Shown: in pieces, positions 13,468 through 28,400 of the stretch | How positions within the stretch are numbered: the stretch's first letter is position 1 | Layout of the letters: each line of letters starts with the position of its first letter | Origin: Rhynchopus sp. YZ270_cl-10 | Lineage: Eukaryota; Euglenozoa; Diplonemea; Diplonemida; Diplonemidae | DNA length: 64,000 bases | NCBI GenBank assembly: GCA_964035575.1 | Contig: OZ037857.1 | Location: 806,001-870,000, forward strand | Direction: 5' to 3' | Notes under the pieces: model-generated | The model's database searches: none | What the model was told of the DNA's origin: nothing | What the model saw: the letters and a program-made list of their open reading frames with translations, nothing else | Program-made: the position numbers and the translations under genes

Positions 13468-16400
13468 TCGCGTCCGTTGTAACGCATTGGTTTCAACGCG
13501 TCTGTTGTAACGCACCGGTTTCAACGCGTCTGTTGTAACGCATCGGTTTCAACGCGTCCGTTGTAACGCATCGGTTTCAACGCGTCTGTTGTAACGCACC
13601 GGTTTCATCGCGTCCGTTGTAACGCATTGGTTTCAACGCGTCCGTTGTAACGCACCGGTTTCAACGCGTCTGTTGTAACGCACCGGTTTCAACGCGTCCG
13701 TTGTAACGCATTGGTTTCAACGCGTCCGTTTTAACGCACCGGTTTCAACGCGTCCGTTGTAACGCATTGGTTTCAACGCGTCCGTTCTAACGCACCGGTT
13801 TCAACGCGTCTGTTGTAACGCACCGGTTTCAACGCGTCCGTTCTAACGCACCGGTTTCAACGCGTCCGTTCTAACGCACCGGTTTCAACGCGTCCGTTTT
13901 AACGCACCGGTTTCAACGCGTCCGTTGTAACGCATTGGTTTCAACGCGTCCGTTTTAACGCACCGGTTTCAACGCGTCCGTTCTAACGCACCGGTTTCAA
14001 CGCGTCTGTTGTAACGCACCGGTTTCAACGCGTCCGTTCTAACGCACCGGTTTCAACGCGTCCGTTTTAACGCACCGGTTTCAACGCGTCCGTTGTAACG
14101 CATTGGTTTCAACGCGTCCGTTTTAACGCACCGGTTTCAACGCGTCCGTTCTAACGCACCGGTTTCAACGCGTCTGTTGTAACGCACCGATTTCAACACG
14201 TCCGTTGTAACGCATCGGTTTCAACGCGTCCGTTGTAACGCACCGGTTTCAACACGTCCGTTTTTACGCACCGGTTTCAACGCGTCCGTTGTAACGCATC
14301 GGTTTCAACGCGTCCGTTGTAACGCACCGGTTTCAACGCGTCTGTTGTAACGCACCGGTTTCAACGCGTCCGTTCTAACGCACCGGTTTCAACGCGTCCG
14401 TTCTAACGCACCGGTTTCAACGCGTCCGTTGTAACGCACCGGTTTCAACGCGTCCGTTCTAACGCACCGGTTTCAACGCGTCCGTTGTAACGCACCGGTT
14501 TCAACGCGTCTGTTGTAACGCACCGATTTCAACACGTCCGTTGTAACGCATCGGTTTCAACGCGTCCGTTGTAACGCACCGGTTTCAACACGTCCGTTGT
14601 AACGCACCGATTTCAACACGTCCGTTGTAACGCATCGGTTTCAACGCGTCCGTTGTAACGCACCGGTTTCAACGCGTCCGTTGTAACGCATCGGTTTCAA
14701 CGCGTCCGTTGTAACGCATCGGTTTCAACGCGTCTGTTGTAACGCAACGGTTTCAACACGTCCGTTGTAACGCATCGGTTTCAACGCGTCCGTTGTAACG
14801 CAACGGTTTCAACACGTCCGTTGTAACGCACCGGTTTCAACGCGTCTGTTGTAACGCAACGGTTTCAACGCGTCCGTTTTAACGCATCGGTTTCAACGCG
14901 TCCGTTGTAACGCATCGGTTTCAACGCGTCCGTTGTAACGCATCGGTTTCAACGCGTCCGTTGTAACGCACCGGTTTCAACACGTCCATTGTAACGCATC
15001 GGTTTCAACGCGTCCGTTGTAACGCACCGGTTTCAACGCGTCTGTTGTAACGCAACGGTTTCAACGCGTCCGTTTTAACGCATCGGTTTCAACGCGTCCG
15101 TTGTAACGCACCGGTTTCAACGCGTCCGTTGTAACGCACCGGTTTCAACGCGTCCGTTGTAACGCATCGGTTTCAACGCGTCCGTTGTAACGCACCGGTT
15201 TCAACGCGTCCGTTGTAACGCATCGGTTTCAACACGTCCGTTGTAACGCACCGGTTTCAACACGTCCGTTGTAACACATCGGTTTCAACGCGTCCGTTTT
15301 AACGCACCGGTTTCAACGCGTCCGTTGTAACGCATCGGTTTCAACGCGTCCGTTTTAAGGCACCGGTTTCAACGAGTCCGTTCTAACGCACCGGTTTCAA
15401 CGCGTCCGTTCTAACGCACCGGTTTCAACGCGTCCGTTTTAAGGCACCGGTTTCAACGCGTCTGTTGTAACGCACCGGTTTCAACGCGTCCGTTTTAAGG
15501 CACCGGTTTCAACGCGTCCGTTTTGACGCACCGGTTTCAATGCGTCCGTTTTAACGCACCGGTTTCAACGCGTCTGTTGTAACGCATCGGTTTCAACGCG
15601 TCCGTTGTAACGCATCGGTTTCAACGCGTCCGTTGTAACGCACCGGTTTCAACGCGTCTGTTGTAACGCAACGGTTTCAACGCGTCCGTTTTAACGCATC
15701 GGTTTCAACGCGTCCGTTGTAACGCATCGGTTTCAACGCGTCCGTTTTAACGCACCGGTTTCAACGCGTCTGTTGTAACGCATCGGTTTCAACGCGTCCG
15801 TTGTAACGCATCGGTTTCAACGCGTCCGTTTTAAGGCACCGGTTTCAACGCGTCCGTTTTAACGCACCGGTTTCAACGCGTCCGTTGTAACGCATTGGTT
15901 TCAACGCGTCCGTTTTAACGCACCGGTTTCAACGCGTCCGTTTTAACGCAACGGTTTCAACGCGTCTGTTGTAACGCACCGGTTTCAACGCGTCTGTTGT
16001 AACGCATCGGTTTCAACGCGTCCGTTTTAACGCATCGGTTTCAACGCGTCCGTTCTAACGCACCGGTTTCAACGCGTCCGTTCTAACGCACCGGTTTCAA
16101 CGCGTCCGTTGTAACGCACCGGTTTCAACACGTCCGTTTTAACGCACCGGTTTCAACGCGTCCGTTGTAACGCACCGGTTTCAACACGTCCGTTGTAACG
16201 CATCGGTTTCAACGCGTCCGTTGTAACGCATCGGTTTCAACGCGTCCGTTGTAACGCATCGGTTTCAACGCGTCCGTTGTAACGCATCGGTTTCAACGCG
16301 TCCGTTGTAACGCACCGGTTTCAACGCGTCTGTTGTAACGCATCGGTTTCAACGCGTCCGTTGTAACGCATCGGTTTCAACGCGTCCGTTGTAACGCACC

Positions 16401-19400
16401 GGTTTCAACGCGTCTGTTGTAACGCATCGGTTTCAACACGTCCGTTGTAACGCATCGGTTTCAACGCGTCCGTTGTAACGCATCGGTTTCAACGCGTCCG
16501 TTGTAACGCACCGGTTTCAACGCGTCCGTTGTAACGCACCGGTTTCAACGCGTCTGTTGTAACGCATCGGTTTCAACACGTCCGTTGTAACGCATCGGTT
16601 TCAACGCGTCCGTTGTAACGCATCGGTTTCAACGCGTCCGTTGTAACGCACCGGTTTCAACGCGTCCGTTGTAACGCACCGGTTTCAACGCGTCTGTTGT
16701 AACGCATCGGTTTCAACACGTCCGTTGTAACGCATCGGTTTCAACGCGTCTGTTGTAACGCATCGGTTTCAACGCGTCCGTTGTAACGCACCGGTTTCAA
16801 CGCGTCTGTTGTAACGCATCGGTTTCAACGCGTCCGTTGTAACGCACCGGTTTCAACGCGTCTGTTGTAACGCAACGGTTTCAACGCGTCCGTTGTAACG
16901 CACCGGTTTCAACACGTCCGTTTTAACGCACCGGTTTCAACGCGTCCGTTGTAACGCACCGATTTCAACACGTCCGTTGTAACGCATCGGTTTCAACGCG
17001 TCCGTTGTAACGCACCGGTTTCAACACGTCCGTTTTAACGCACCGGTTTCAACGCGTCCGTTGTAACGCACCGATTTCAACACGTCCGTTGTAACGCATC
17101 GGTTTCAACGCGTCCGTTGTAACGCACCGGTTTCAACGCGTCCGTTGTAACGCACCGGTTTCAACGCGTCTGTTGTAACGCACCGATTTCAACACGTCCG
17201 TTGTAACGCATCGGTTTCAACGCGTCCGTTGTAACGCACCGGTTTCAACACGTCCGTTTTAACGCACCGGTTTCAACGCGTCCGTTGTAACGCACCGATT
17301 TCAACACGTCCGTTGTAACGCATCGGTTTCAACGCGTCCGTTGTAACGCACCGATTTCAACACGTCCGTTGTAACGCATCGGTTTCAACGCGTCCGTTGT
17401 AACGCACCGGTTTCAACGCGTCCGTTGTAACGCATCGGTTTCAACGCGTCCGTTGTAACGCATCGGTTTCAACGCGTCTGTTGTAACGCAACGGTTTCAA
17501 CACGTCCGTTGTAACGCATCGGTTTCAACGCGTCCGTTGTAACGCATCGGTTTCAACACGTCCGTTGTAACGCATCGGTTTCAACACGTCCGTTGTAACG
17601 CATCGGTTTCAACGCGTCTGTTGTAACGCAACGGTTTCAACACGTCCGTTGTAACGCACCGGTTTCAACGCGTCTGTTGTAACGCAACGGTTTCAACGCG
17701 TCCGTTTTAACGCATCGGTTTCAACGCGTCCGTTGTAACGCATCGGTTTCAACGCGTCCGTTGTAACGCACCGGTTTCAACGCGTCCGTTGTAACGCACC
17801 GGTTTCAACGCGTCCGTTGTAACGCATCGGTTTCAACGCGTCCGTTGTAACGCACCGGTTTCAACGCGTCTGTTGTAACGCAACGGTTTCAACGCGTCCG
17901 TTTTAACGCATCGGTTTCAACGCGTCCGTTGTAACGCATCGGTTTCAACGCGTCCGTTGTAACGCATCGGTTTCAACGCGTCCGTTGTAACGCACCGGTT
18001 TCAACGCGTCCGTTGTAACGCACCGGTTTCAACGCGTCCGTTGTAACGCATCGGTTTCAACGCGTCCGTTGTAACGCATCGGTTTCAACGCGTCCGTTGT
18101 AACGCACCGGTTTCAACGCGTCCGTTGTAACGCATCGGTTTCAACGCGTCCGTTGTAACGCACCGGTTTCAACGCGTCCGTTTTAAGGCATCGGTTTCAA
18201 CGCGTCCGTTGTAACGCACCGGTTTCAACGCGTCCGTTGTAACGCACCGGTTTCAACGCGTCTGTTGTAACGCATCGGTTTCAACGCGTCCGTTGTAACG
18301 CACCGGTTTCAACGCGTCCGTTTTAACGCATCGGTTTCAACGCGTCCGTTGTAACGCACCGGTTTCAACGCGTCCGTTGTAACGCACCGGTTTCAACGCG
18401 TCCGTTTTAACGCATCGGTTTCAACGCGTCTGTTGTAACGCACCGGTTTCAACGCGTCCGTTTTAACGCATCGGTTTCAACGCGTCCGTTGTAACGCATC
18501 GGTTTCAACGCGTCCGTTTTAACGCACCGGTTTCAACGCGTCCGTTGTAACGCACCGGTTTCAACGCGTCTGTTGTAACGCATCGGTTTCAACACGTCCG
18601 TTGTAACGCATCGGTTTCAACGCGTCCGTTGTAACGCATCGGTTTCAACGCGTCCGTTTTAACGCACCGGTTTCAACGCGTCCGTTGTAACGAATCGGTT
18701 TCAACGCGTCCGTTGTAACGCATCGGTTTCAACACGTCCGTTGTAACGCATCGGTTTCAACACGTCCGTTGTAACGCATCGGTTTCAACACGTCCGTTGT
18801 AACGCATCGGTTTCAACGCGTCCGTTTTAACGCACCGGTTTCAACGCGTCCGTTGTAACGCATTGGTTTCAACGCGTCCGTTTTAACGCACCGGTTTCAA
18901 CGCGTCCGTTCTAACGCACCGGTTTCAACGCGTCCGTTCTAACGCACCGGTTTCAACGCGTCTGTTGTAACGCATCGGTTTCAACGCGTCCGTTGTAACG
19001 CACCGGTTTCAACACGTCCGTTTTAACGCACCGGTTTCAACGCGTCCGTTGTAACGCACCGGTTTCAACACGTCCGTTTTAACGCACCGGTTTCAACGCG
19101 TCTGTTGTAACGCATCGGTTTCAACGCGTCCGTTGTAACGCATCGGTTTCAACGCGTCTGTTGTAACGCACCGGTTTCATCGCGTCCGTTGTAACGCATT
19201 GGTTTCAACGCGTCTGTTGTAACGCACCGGTTTCAACGCGTCTGTTGTAACGCATCGGTTTCAACGCGTCCGTTGTAACGCATCGGTTTCAACGCGTCTG
19301 TTGTAACGCACCGGTTTCATCGCGTCCGTTGTAACGCATTGGTTTCAACGCGTCCGTTGTAACGCACCGGTTTCAACGCGTCTGTTGTAACGCACCGGTT

Positions 19401-22400
19401 TCAACGCGTCCGTTGTAACGCATTGGTTTCAACGCGTCCGTTTTAACGCACCGGTTTCAACGCGTCCGTTGTAACGCATTGGTTTCAACGCGTCCGTTCT
19501 AACGCACCGGTTTCAACGCGTCTGTTGTAACGCACCGGTTTCAACGCGTCCGTTCTAACGCACCGGTTTCAACGCGTCCGTTCTAACGCACCGGTTTCAA
19601 CGCGTCCGTTTTAACGCACCGGTTTCAACGCGTCCGTTGTAACGCATTGGTTTCAACGCGTCCGTTTTAACGCACCGGTTTCAACGCGTCCGTTCTAACG
19701 CACCGGTTTCAACGCGTCTGTTGTAACGCACCGGTTTCAACGCGTCCGTTCTAACGCACCGGTTTCAACGCGTCTGTTGTAACGCACCGATTTCAACACG
19801 TCCGTTGTAACGCATCGGTTTCAACGCGTCCGTTGTAACGCACCGGTTTCAACACGTCCGTTTTTACGCACCGGTTTCAACGCGTCCGTTGTAACGCATC
19901 GGTTTCAACGCGTCCGTTGTAACGCACCGGTTTCAACGCGTCTGTTGTAACGCACCGGTTTCAACGCGTCCGTTCTAACGCACCGGTTTCAACGCGTCCG
20001 TTCTAACGCACCGGTTTCAACGCGTCCGTTGTAACGCACCGGTTTCAACGCGTCCGTTCTAACGCACCGGTTTCAACGCGTCCGTTGTAACGCACCGGTT
20101 TCAACGCGTCTGTTGTAACGCACCGATTTCAACACGTCCGTTGTAACGCATCGGTTTCAACGCGTCCGTTGTAACGCACCGGTTTCAACACGTCCGTTGT
20201 AACGCACCGATTTCAACACGTCCGTTGTAACGCATCGGTTTCAACGCGTCCGTTGTAACGCACCGGTTTCAACGCGTCCGTTGTAACGCATCGGTTTCAA
20301 CGCGTCCGTTGTAACGCATCGGTTTCAACGCGTCTGTTGTAACGCAACGGTTTCAACACGTCCGTTGTAACGCATCGGTTTCAACGCGTCCGTTGTAACG
20401 CAACGGTTTCAACACGTCCGTTGTAACGCACCGGTTTCAACGCGTCTGTTGTAACGCAACGGTTTCAACGCGTCCGTTTTAACGCATCGGTTTCAACGCG
20501 TCCGTTGTAACGCATCGGTTTCAACGCGTCCGTTGTAACGCATCGGTTTCAACGCGTCCGTTGTAACGCACCGGTTTCAACACGTCCATTGTAACGCATC
20601 GGTTTCAACGCGTCCGTTGTAACGCACCGGTTTCAACGCGTCTGTTGTAACGCAACGGTTTCAACGCGTCCGTTTTAACGCATCGGTTTCAACGCGTCCG
20701 TTGTAACGCACCGGTTTCAACGCGTCCGTTGTAACGCACCGGTTTCAACGCGTCCGTTGTAACGCATCGGTTTCAACGCGTCCGTTGTAACGCACCGGTT
20801 TCAACGCGTCCGTTGTAACGCACCGGTTTCAACGCGTCTGTTGTAACGCATCGGTTTCAACACGTCCGTTGTAACGCATCGGTTTCAACGCGTCCGTTGT
20901 AACGCATCGGTTTCAACGCGTCCGTTTTAACGCATCGGTTTCAACGCGTCCGTTGTAACGCACCGGTTTCAACGCGTCCGTTTTAACGCATCGGTTTCAA
21001 CGCGTCCGTTGTAACGCATCGGTTTCAACGCGTCCGTTTTAACGCACCGGTTTCAACGCGTCCGTTGTAACGCACCGGTTTCAACGCGTCTGTTGTAACG
21101 CATCGGTTTCAACACGTCCGTTGTAACGCATCGGTTTCAACGCGTCCGTTGTAACGCATCGGTTTCAACGCGTCCGTTTTAACGCACCGGTTTCAACGCG
21201 TCCGTTGTAACGCATCGGTTTCAACACGTCCGTTGTAACGCATCGGTTTCAACACGTCCGTTGTAACGCATCGGTTTCAACGCGTCCGTTTTAACGCACC
21301 GGTTTCAACGCGTCCGTTGTAACGCATTGGTTTCAACGCGTCCGTTTTAACGCACCGGTTTCAACGCGTCCGTTCTAACGCACCGGTTTCAACGCGTCCG
21401 TTCTAACGCACCGGTTTCAACGCGTCTGTTGTAACGCATCGGTTTCAACGCGTCCGTTGTAACGCACCGGTTTCAACACGTCCGTTTTAACGCACCGGTT
21501 TCAACGCGTCCGTTGTAACGCACCGGTTTCAACACGTCCGTTTTAACGCACCGGTTTCAACGCGTCTGTTGTAACGCATCGGTTTCAACGCGTCCGTTGT
21601 AACGCATCGGTTTCAACGCGTCTGTTGTAACGCACCGGTTTCATCGCGTCCGTTGTAACGCATTGGTTTCAACGCGTCTGTTGTAACGCACCGGTTTCAA
21701 CGCGTCTGTTGTAACGCATCGGTTTCAACGCGTCCGTTGTAACGCATCGGTTTCAACGCGTCTGTTGTAACGCACCGGTTTCATCGCGTCCGTTGTAACG
21801 CATTGGTTTCAACGCGTCCGTTGTAACGCACCGGTTTCAACGCGTCTGTTGTAACGCACCGGTTTCAACGCGTCCGTTGTAACGCATTGGTTTCAACGCG
21901 TCCGTTTTAACGCACCGGTTTCAACGCGTCCGTTGTAACGCATTGGTTTCAACGCGTCCGTTCTAACGCACCGGTTTCAACGCGTCTGTTGTAACGCACC
22001 GGTTTCAACGCGTCCGTTCTAACGCACCGGTTTCAACGCGTCCGTTCTAACGCACCGGTTTCAACGCGTCCGTTTTAACGCACCGGTTTCAACGCGTCCG
22101 TTGTAACGCATTGGTTTCAACGCGTCCGTTTTAACGCACCGGTTTCAACGCGTCCGTTCTAACGCACCGGTTTCAACGCGTCTGTTGTAACGCACCGGTT
22201 TCAACGCGTCCGTTCTAACGCACCGGTTTCAACGCGTCCGTTTTAACGCACCGGTTTCAACGCGTCCGTTGTAACGCATTGGTTTCAACGCGTCCGTTTT
22301 AACGCACCGGTTTCAACGCGTCCGTTCTAACGCACCGGTTTCAACGCGTCTGTTGTAACGCACCGATTTCAACACGTCCGTTGTAACGCATCGGTTTCAA

Positions 22401-25400
22401 CGCGTCCGTTGTAACGCACCGGTTTCAACACGTCCGTTTTTACGCACCGGTTTCAACGCGTCCGTTGTAACGCATCGGTTTCAACGCGTCCGTTGTAACG
22501 CACCGGTTTCAACGCGTCTGTTGTAACGCACCGGTTTCAACGCGTCCGTTCTAACGCACCGGTTTCAACGCGTCCGTTCTAACGCACCGGTTTCAACGCG
22601 TCCGTTGTAACGCACCGGTTTCAACGCGTCCGTTCTAACGCACCGGTTTCAACGCGTCCGTTGTAACGCACCGGTTTCAACGCGTCTGTTGTAACGCACC
22701 GATTTCAACACGTCCGTTGTAACGCATCGGTTTCAACGCGTCCGTTGTAACGCACCGGTTTCAACACGTCCGTTGTAACGCACCGATTTCAACACGTCCG
22801 TTGTAACGCATCGGTTTCAACGCGTCCGTTGTAACGCACCGGTTTCAACGCGTCCGTTGTAACGCATCGGTTTCAACGCGTCCGTTGTAACGCATCGGTT
22901 TCAACGCGTCTGTTGTAACGCAACGGTTTCAACACGTCCGTTGTAACGCATCGGTTTCAACGCGTCCGTTGTAACGCAACGGTTTCAACACGTCCGTTGT
23001 AACGCACCGGTTTCAACGCGTCTGTTGTAACGCAACGGTTTCAACGCGTCCGTTTTAACGCATCGGTTTCAACGCGTCCGTTGTAACGCATCGGTTTCAA
23101 CGCGTCCGTTGTAACGCATCGGTTTCAACGCGTCCGTTGTAACGCACCGGTTTCAACACGTCCATTGTAACGCATCGGTTTCAACGCGTCCGTTGTAACG
23201 CACCGGTTTCAACGCGTCTGTTGTAACGCAACGGTTTCAACGCGTCCGTTTTAACGCATCGGTTTCAACGCGTCCGTTGTAACGCACCGGTTTCAACGCG
23301 TCCGTTGTAACGCACCGGTTTCAACGCGTCCGTTGTAACGCATCGGTTTCAACGCGTCCGTTGTAACGCACCGGTTTCAACGCGTCCGTTGTAACGCATC
23401 GGTTTCAACACGTCCGTTGTAACGCACCGGTTTCAACACGTCCGTTGTAACACATCGGTTTCAACGCGTCCGTTTTAACGCACCGGTTTCAACGCGTCCG
23501 TTGTAACGCATCGGTTTCAACGCGTCCGTTTTAAGGCACCGGTTTCAACGAGTCCGTTCTAACGCACCGGTTTCAACGCGTCCGTTCTAACGCACCGGTT
23601 TCAACGCGTCCGTTTTAAGGCACCGGTTTCAACGCGTCTGTTGTAACGCACCGGTTTCAACGCGTCCGTTTTAAGGCACCGGTTTCAACGCGTCCGTTTT
23701 GACGCACCGGTTTCAATGCGTCCGTTTTAACGCACCGGTTTCAACGCGTCTGTTGTAACGCATCGGTTTCAACGCGTCCGTTGTAACGCATCGGTTTCAA
23801 CGCGTCCGTTGTAACGCACCGGTTTCAACGCGTCTGTTGTAACGCAACGGTTTCAACGCGTCCGTTTTAACGCATCGGTTTCAACGCGTCCGTTGTAACG
23901 CATCGGTTTCAACGCGTCCGTTTTAACGCACCGGTTTCAACGCGTCTGTTGTAACGCATCGGTTTCAACGCGTCCGTTGTAACGCATCGGTTTCAACGCG
24001 TCCGTTTTAAGGCACCGGTTTCAACGCGTCCGTTTTAACGCACCGGTTTCAACGCGTCCGTTGTAACGCATTGGTTTCAACGCGTCCGTTTTAACGCACC
24101 GGTTTCAACGCGTCCGTTTTAACGCAACGGTTTCAACGCGTCTGTTGTAACGCACCGGTTTCAACGCGTCTGTTGTAACGCATCGGTTTCAACGCGTCCG
24201 TTTTAACGCATCGGTTTCAACGCGTCCGTTCTAACGCACCGGTTTCAACGCGTCCGTTCTAACGCACCGGTTTCAACGCGTCCGTTGTAACGCACCGGTT
24301 TCAACACGTCCGTTTTAACGCACCGGTTTCAACGCGTCCGTTGTAACGCACCGGTTTCAACACGTCCGTTGTAACGCATCGGTTTCAACGCGTCCGTTGT
24401 AACGCATCGGTTTCAACGCGTCCGTTGTAACGCATCGGTTTCAACGCGTCCGTTGTAACGCATCGGTTTCAACGCGTCCGTTGTAACGCACCGGTTTCAA
24501 CGCGTCTGTTGTAACGCATCGGTTTCAACGCGTCCGTTGTAACGCATCGGTTTCAACGCGTCCGTTGTAACGCACCGGTTTCAACGCGTCTGTTGTAACG
24601 CATCGGTTTCAACACGTCCGTTGTAACGCATCGGTTTCAACGCGTCCGTTGTAACGCATCGGTTTCAACGCGTCCGTTGTAACGCACCGGTTTCAACGCG
24701 TCCGTTGTAACGCACCGGTTTCAACGCGTCTGTTGTAACGCATCGGTTTCAACACGTCCGTTGTAACGCATCGGTTTCAACGCGTCCGTTGTAACGCATC
24801 GGTTTCAACGCGTCCGTTGTAACGCACCGGTTTCAACGCGTCCGTTGTAACGCACCGGTTTCAACGCGTCTGTTGTAACGCATCGGTTTCAACACGTCCG
24901 TTGTAACGCATCGGTTTCAACGCGTCTGTTGTAACGCATCGGTTTCAACGCGTCCGTTGTAACGCACCGGTTTCAACGCGTCTGTTGTAACGCATCGGTT
25001 TCAACGCGTCCGTTGTAACGCACCGGTTTCAACGCGTCTGTTGTAACGCAACGGTTTCAACGCGTCCGTTGTAACGCACCGGTTTCAACACGTCCGTTTT
25101 AACGCACCGGTTTCAACGCGTCCGTTGTAACGCACCGATTTCAACACGTCCGTTGTAACGCATCGGTTTCAACGCGTCCGTTGTAACGCACCGGTTTCAA
25201 CACGTCCGTTTTAACGCACCGGTTTCAACGCGTCCGTTGTAACGCACCGATTTCAACACGTCCGTTGTAACGCATCGGTTTCAACGCGTCCGTTGTAACG
25301 CACCGGTTTCAACGCGTCCGTTGTAACGCACCGGTTTCAACGCGTCTGTTGTAACGCACCGATTTCAACACGTCCGTTGTAACGCATCGGTTTCAACGCG

Positions 25401-28400
25401 TCCGTTGTAACGCACCGGTTTCAACACGTCCGTTTTAACGCACCGGTTTCAACGCGTCCGTTGTAACGCACCGATTTCAACACGTCCGTTGTAACGCATC
25501 GGTTTCAACGCGTCCGTTGTAACGCACCGATTTCAACACGTCCGTTGTAACGCATCGGTTTCAACGCGTCCGTTGTAACGCACCGGTTTCAACGCGTCCG
25601 TTGTAACGCATCGGTTTCAACGCGTCCGTTGTAACGCATCGGTTTCAACGCGTCTGTTGTAACGCAACGGTTTCAACACGTCCGTTGTAACGCATCGGTT
25701 TCAACGCGTCCGTTGTAACGCATCGGTTTCAACACGTCCGTTGTAACGCATCGGTTTCAACACGTCCGTTGTAACGCATCGGTTTCAACGCGTCTGTTGT
25801 AACGCAACGGTTTCAACACGTCCGTTGTAACGCACCGGTTTCAACGCGTCTGTTGTAACGCAACGGTTTCAACGCGTCCGTTTTAACGCATCGGTTTCAA
25901 CGCGTCCGTTGTAACGCATCGGTTTCAACGCGTCCGTTGTAACGCACCGGTTTCAACGCGTCCGTTGTAACGCACCGGTTTCAACGCGTCCGTTGTAACG
26001 CATCGGTTTCAACGCGTCCGTTGTAACGCACCGGTTTCAACGCGTCTGTTGTAACGCAACGGTTTCAACGCGTCCGTTTTAACGCATCGGTTTCAACGCG
26101 TCCGTTGTAACGCATCGGTTTCAACGCGTCCGTTGTAACGCATCGGTTTCAACGCGTCCGTTGTAACGCACCGGTTTCAACGCGTCCGTTGTAACGCACC
26201 GGTTTCAACGCGTCCGTTGTAACGCATCGGTTTCAACGCGTCCGTTGTAACGCATCGGTTTCAACGCGTCCGTTGTAACGCACCGGTTTCAACGCGTCCG
26301 TTGTAACGCATCGGTTTCAACGCGTCCGTTGTAACGCACCGGTTTCAACGCGTCCGTTTTAAGGCATCGGTTTCAACGCGTCCGTTGTAACGCACCGGTT
26401 TCAACGCGTCCGTTGTAACGCACCGGTTTCAACGCGTCTGTTGTAACGCATCGGTTTCAACGCGTCCGTTGTAACGCACCGGTTTCAACGCGTCCGTTTT
26501 AACGCATCGGTTTCAACGCGTCCGTTGTAACGCACCGGTTTCAACGCGTCCGTTGTAACGCACCGGTTTCAACGCGTCCGTTTTAACGCATCGGTTTCAA
26601 CGCGTCTGTTGTAACGCACCGGTTTCAACGCGTCCGTTTTAACGCATCGGTTTCAACGCGTCCGTTGTAACGCATCGGTTTCAACGCGTCCGTTTTAACG
26701 CACCGGTTTCAACGCGTCCGTTGTAACGCACCGGTTTCAACGCGTCTGTTGTAACGCATCGGTTTCAACACGTCCGTTGTAACGCATCGGTTTCAACGCG
26801 TCCGTTGTAACGCATCGGTTTCAACGCGTCCGTTTTAACGCACCGGTTTCAACGCGTCCGTTGTAACGAATCGGTTTCAACGCGTCCGTTGTAACGCATC
26901 GGTTTCAACACGTCCGTTGTAACGCATCGGTTTCAACACGTCCGTTGTAACGCATCGGTTTCAACACGTCCGTTGTAACGCATCGGTTTCAACGCGTCCG
27001 TTTTAACGCACCGGTTTCAACGCGTCCGTTGTAACGCATTGGTTTCAACGCGTCCGTTTTAACGCACCGGTTTCAACGCGTCCGTTCTAACGCACCGGTT
27101 TCAACGCGTCCGTTCTAACGCACCGGTTTCAACGCGTCTGTTGTAACGCATCGGTTTCAACGCGTCCGTTGTAACGCACCGGTTTCAACACGTCCGTTTT
27201 AACGCACCGGTTTCAACGCGTCCGTTGTAACGCACCGGTTTCAACACGTCCGTTTTAACGCACCGGTTTCAACGCGTCTGTTGTAACGCATCGGTTTCAA
27301 CGCGTCCGTTGTAACGCATCGGTTTCAACGCGTCTGTTGTAACGCACCGGTTTCATCGCGTCCGTTGTAACGCATTGGTTTCAACGCGTCTGTTGTAACG
27401 CACCGGTTTCAACGCGTCTGTTGTAACGCATCGGTTTCAACGCGTCCGTTGTAACGCATCGGTTTCAACGCGTCTGTTGTAACGCACCGGTTTCATCGCG
27501 TCCGTTGTAACGCATTGGTTTCAACGCGTCCGTTGTAACGCACCGGTTTCAACGCGTCTGTTGTAACGCACCGGTTTCAACGCGTCCGTTGTAACGCATT
27601 GGTTTCAACGCGTCCGTTTTAACGCACCGGTTTCAACGCGTCCGTTGTAACGCATTGGTTTCAACGCGTCCGTTCTAACGCACCGGTTTCAACGCGTCTG
27701 TTGTAACGCACCGGTTTCAACGCGTCCGTTCTAACGCACCGGTTTCAACGCGTCCGTTCTAACGCACCGGTTTCAACGCGTCCGTTTTAACGCACCGGTT
27801 TCAACGCGTCCGTTGTAACGCATTGGTTTCAACGCGTCCGTTTTAACGCACCGGTTTCAACGCGTCCGTTCTAACGCACCGGTTTCAACGCGTCTGTTGT
27901 AACGCACCGGTTTCAACGCGTCCGTTCTAACGCACCGGTTTCAACGCGTCTGTTGTAACGCACCGATTTCAACACGTCCGTTGTAACGCATCGGTTTCAA
28001 CGCGTCCGTTGTAACGCACCGGTTTCAACACGTCCGTTTTTACGCACCGGTTTCAACGCGTCCGTTGTAACGCATCGGTTTCAACGCGTCCGTTGTAACG
28101 CACCGGTTTCAACGCGTCTGTTGTAACGCACCGGTTTCAACGCGTCCGTTCTAACGCACCGGTTTCAACGCGTCCGTTCTAACGCACCGGTTTCAACGCG
28201 TCCGTTGTAACGCACCGGTTTCAACGCGTCCGTTCTAACGCACCGGTTTCAACGCGTCCGTTGTAACGCACCGGTTTCAACGCGTCTGTTGTAACGCACC
28301 GATTTCAACACGTCCGTTGTAACGCATCGGTTTCAACGCGTCCGTTGTAACGCACCGGTTTCAACACGTCCGTTGTAACGCACCGATTTCAACACGTCCG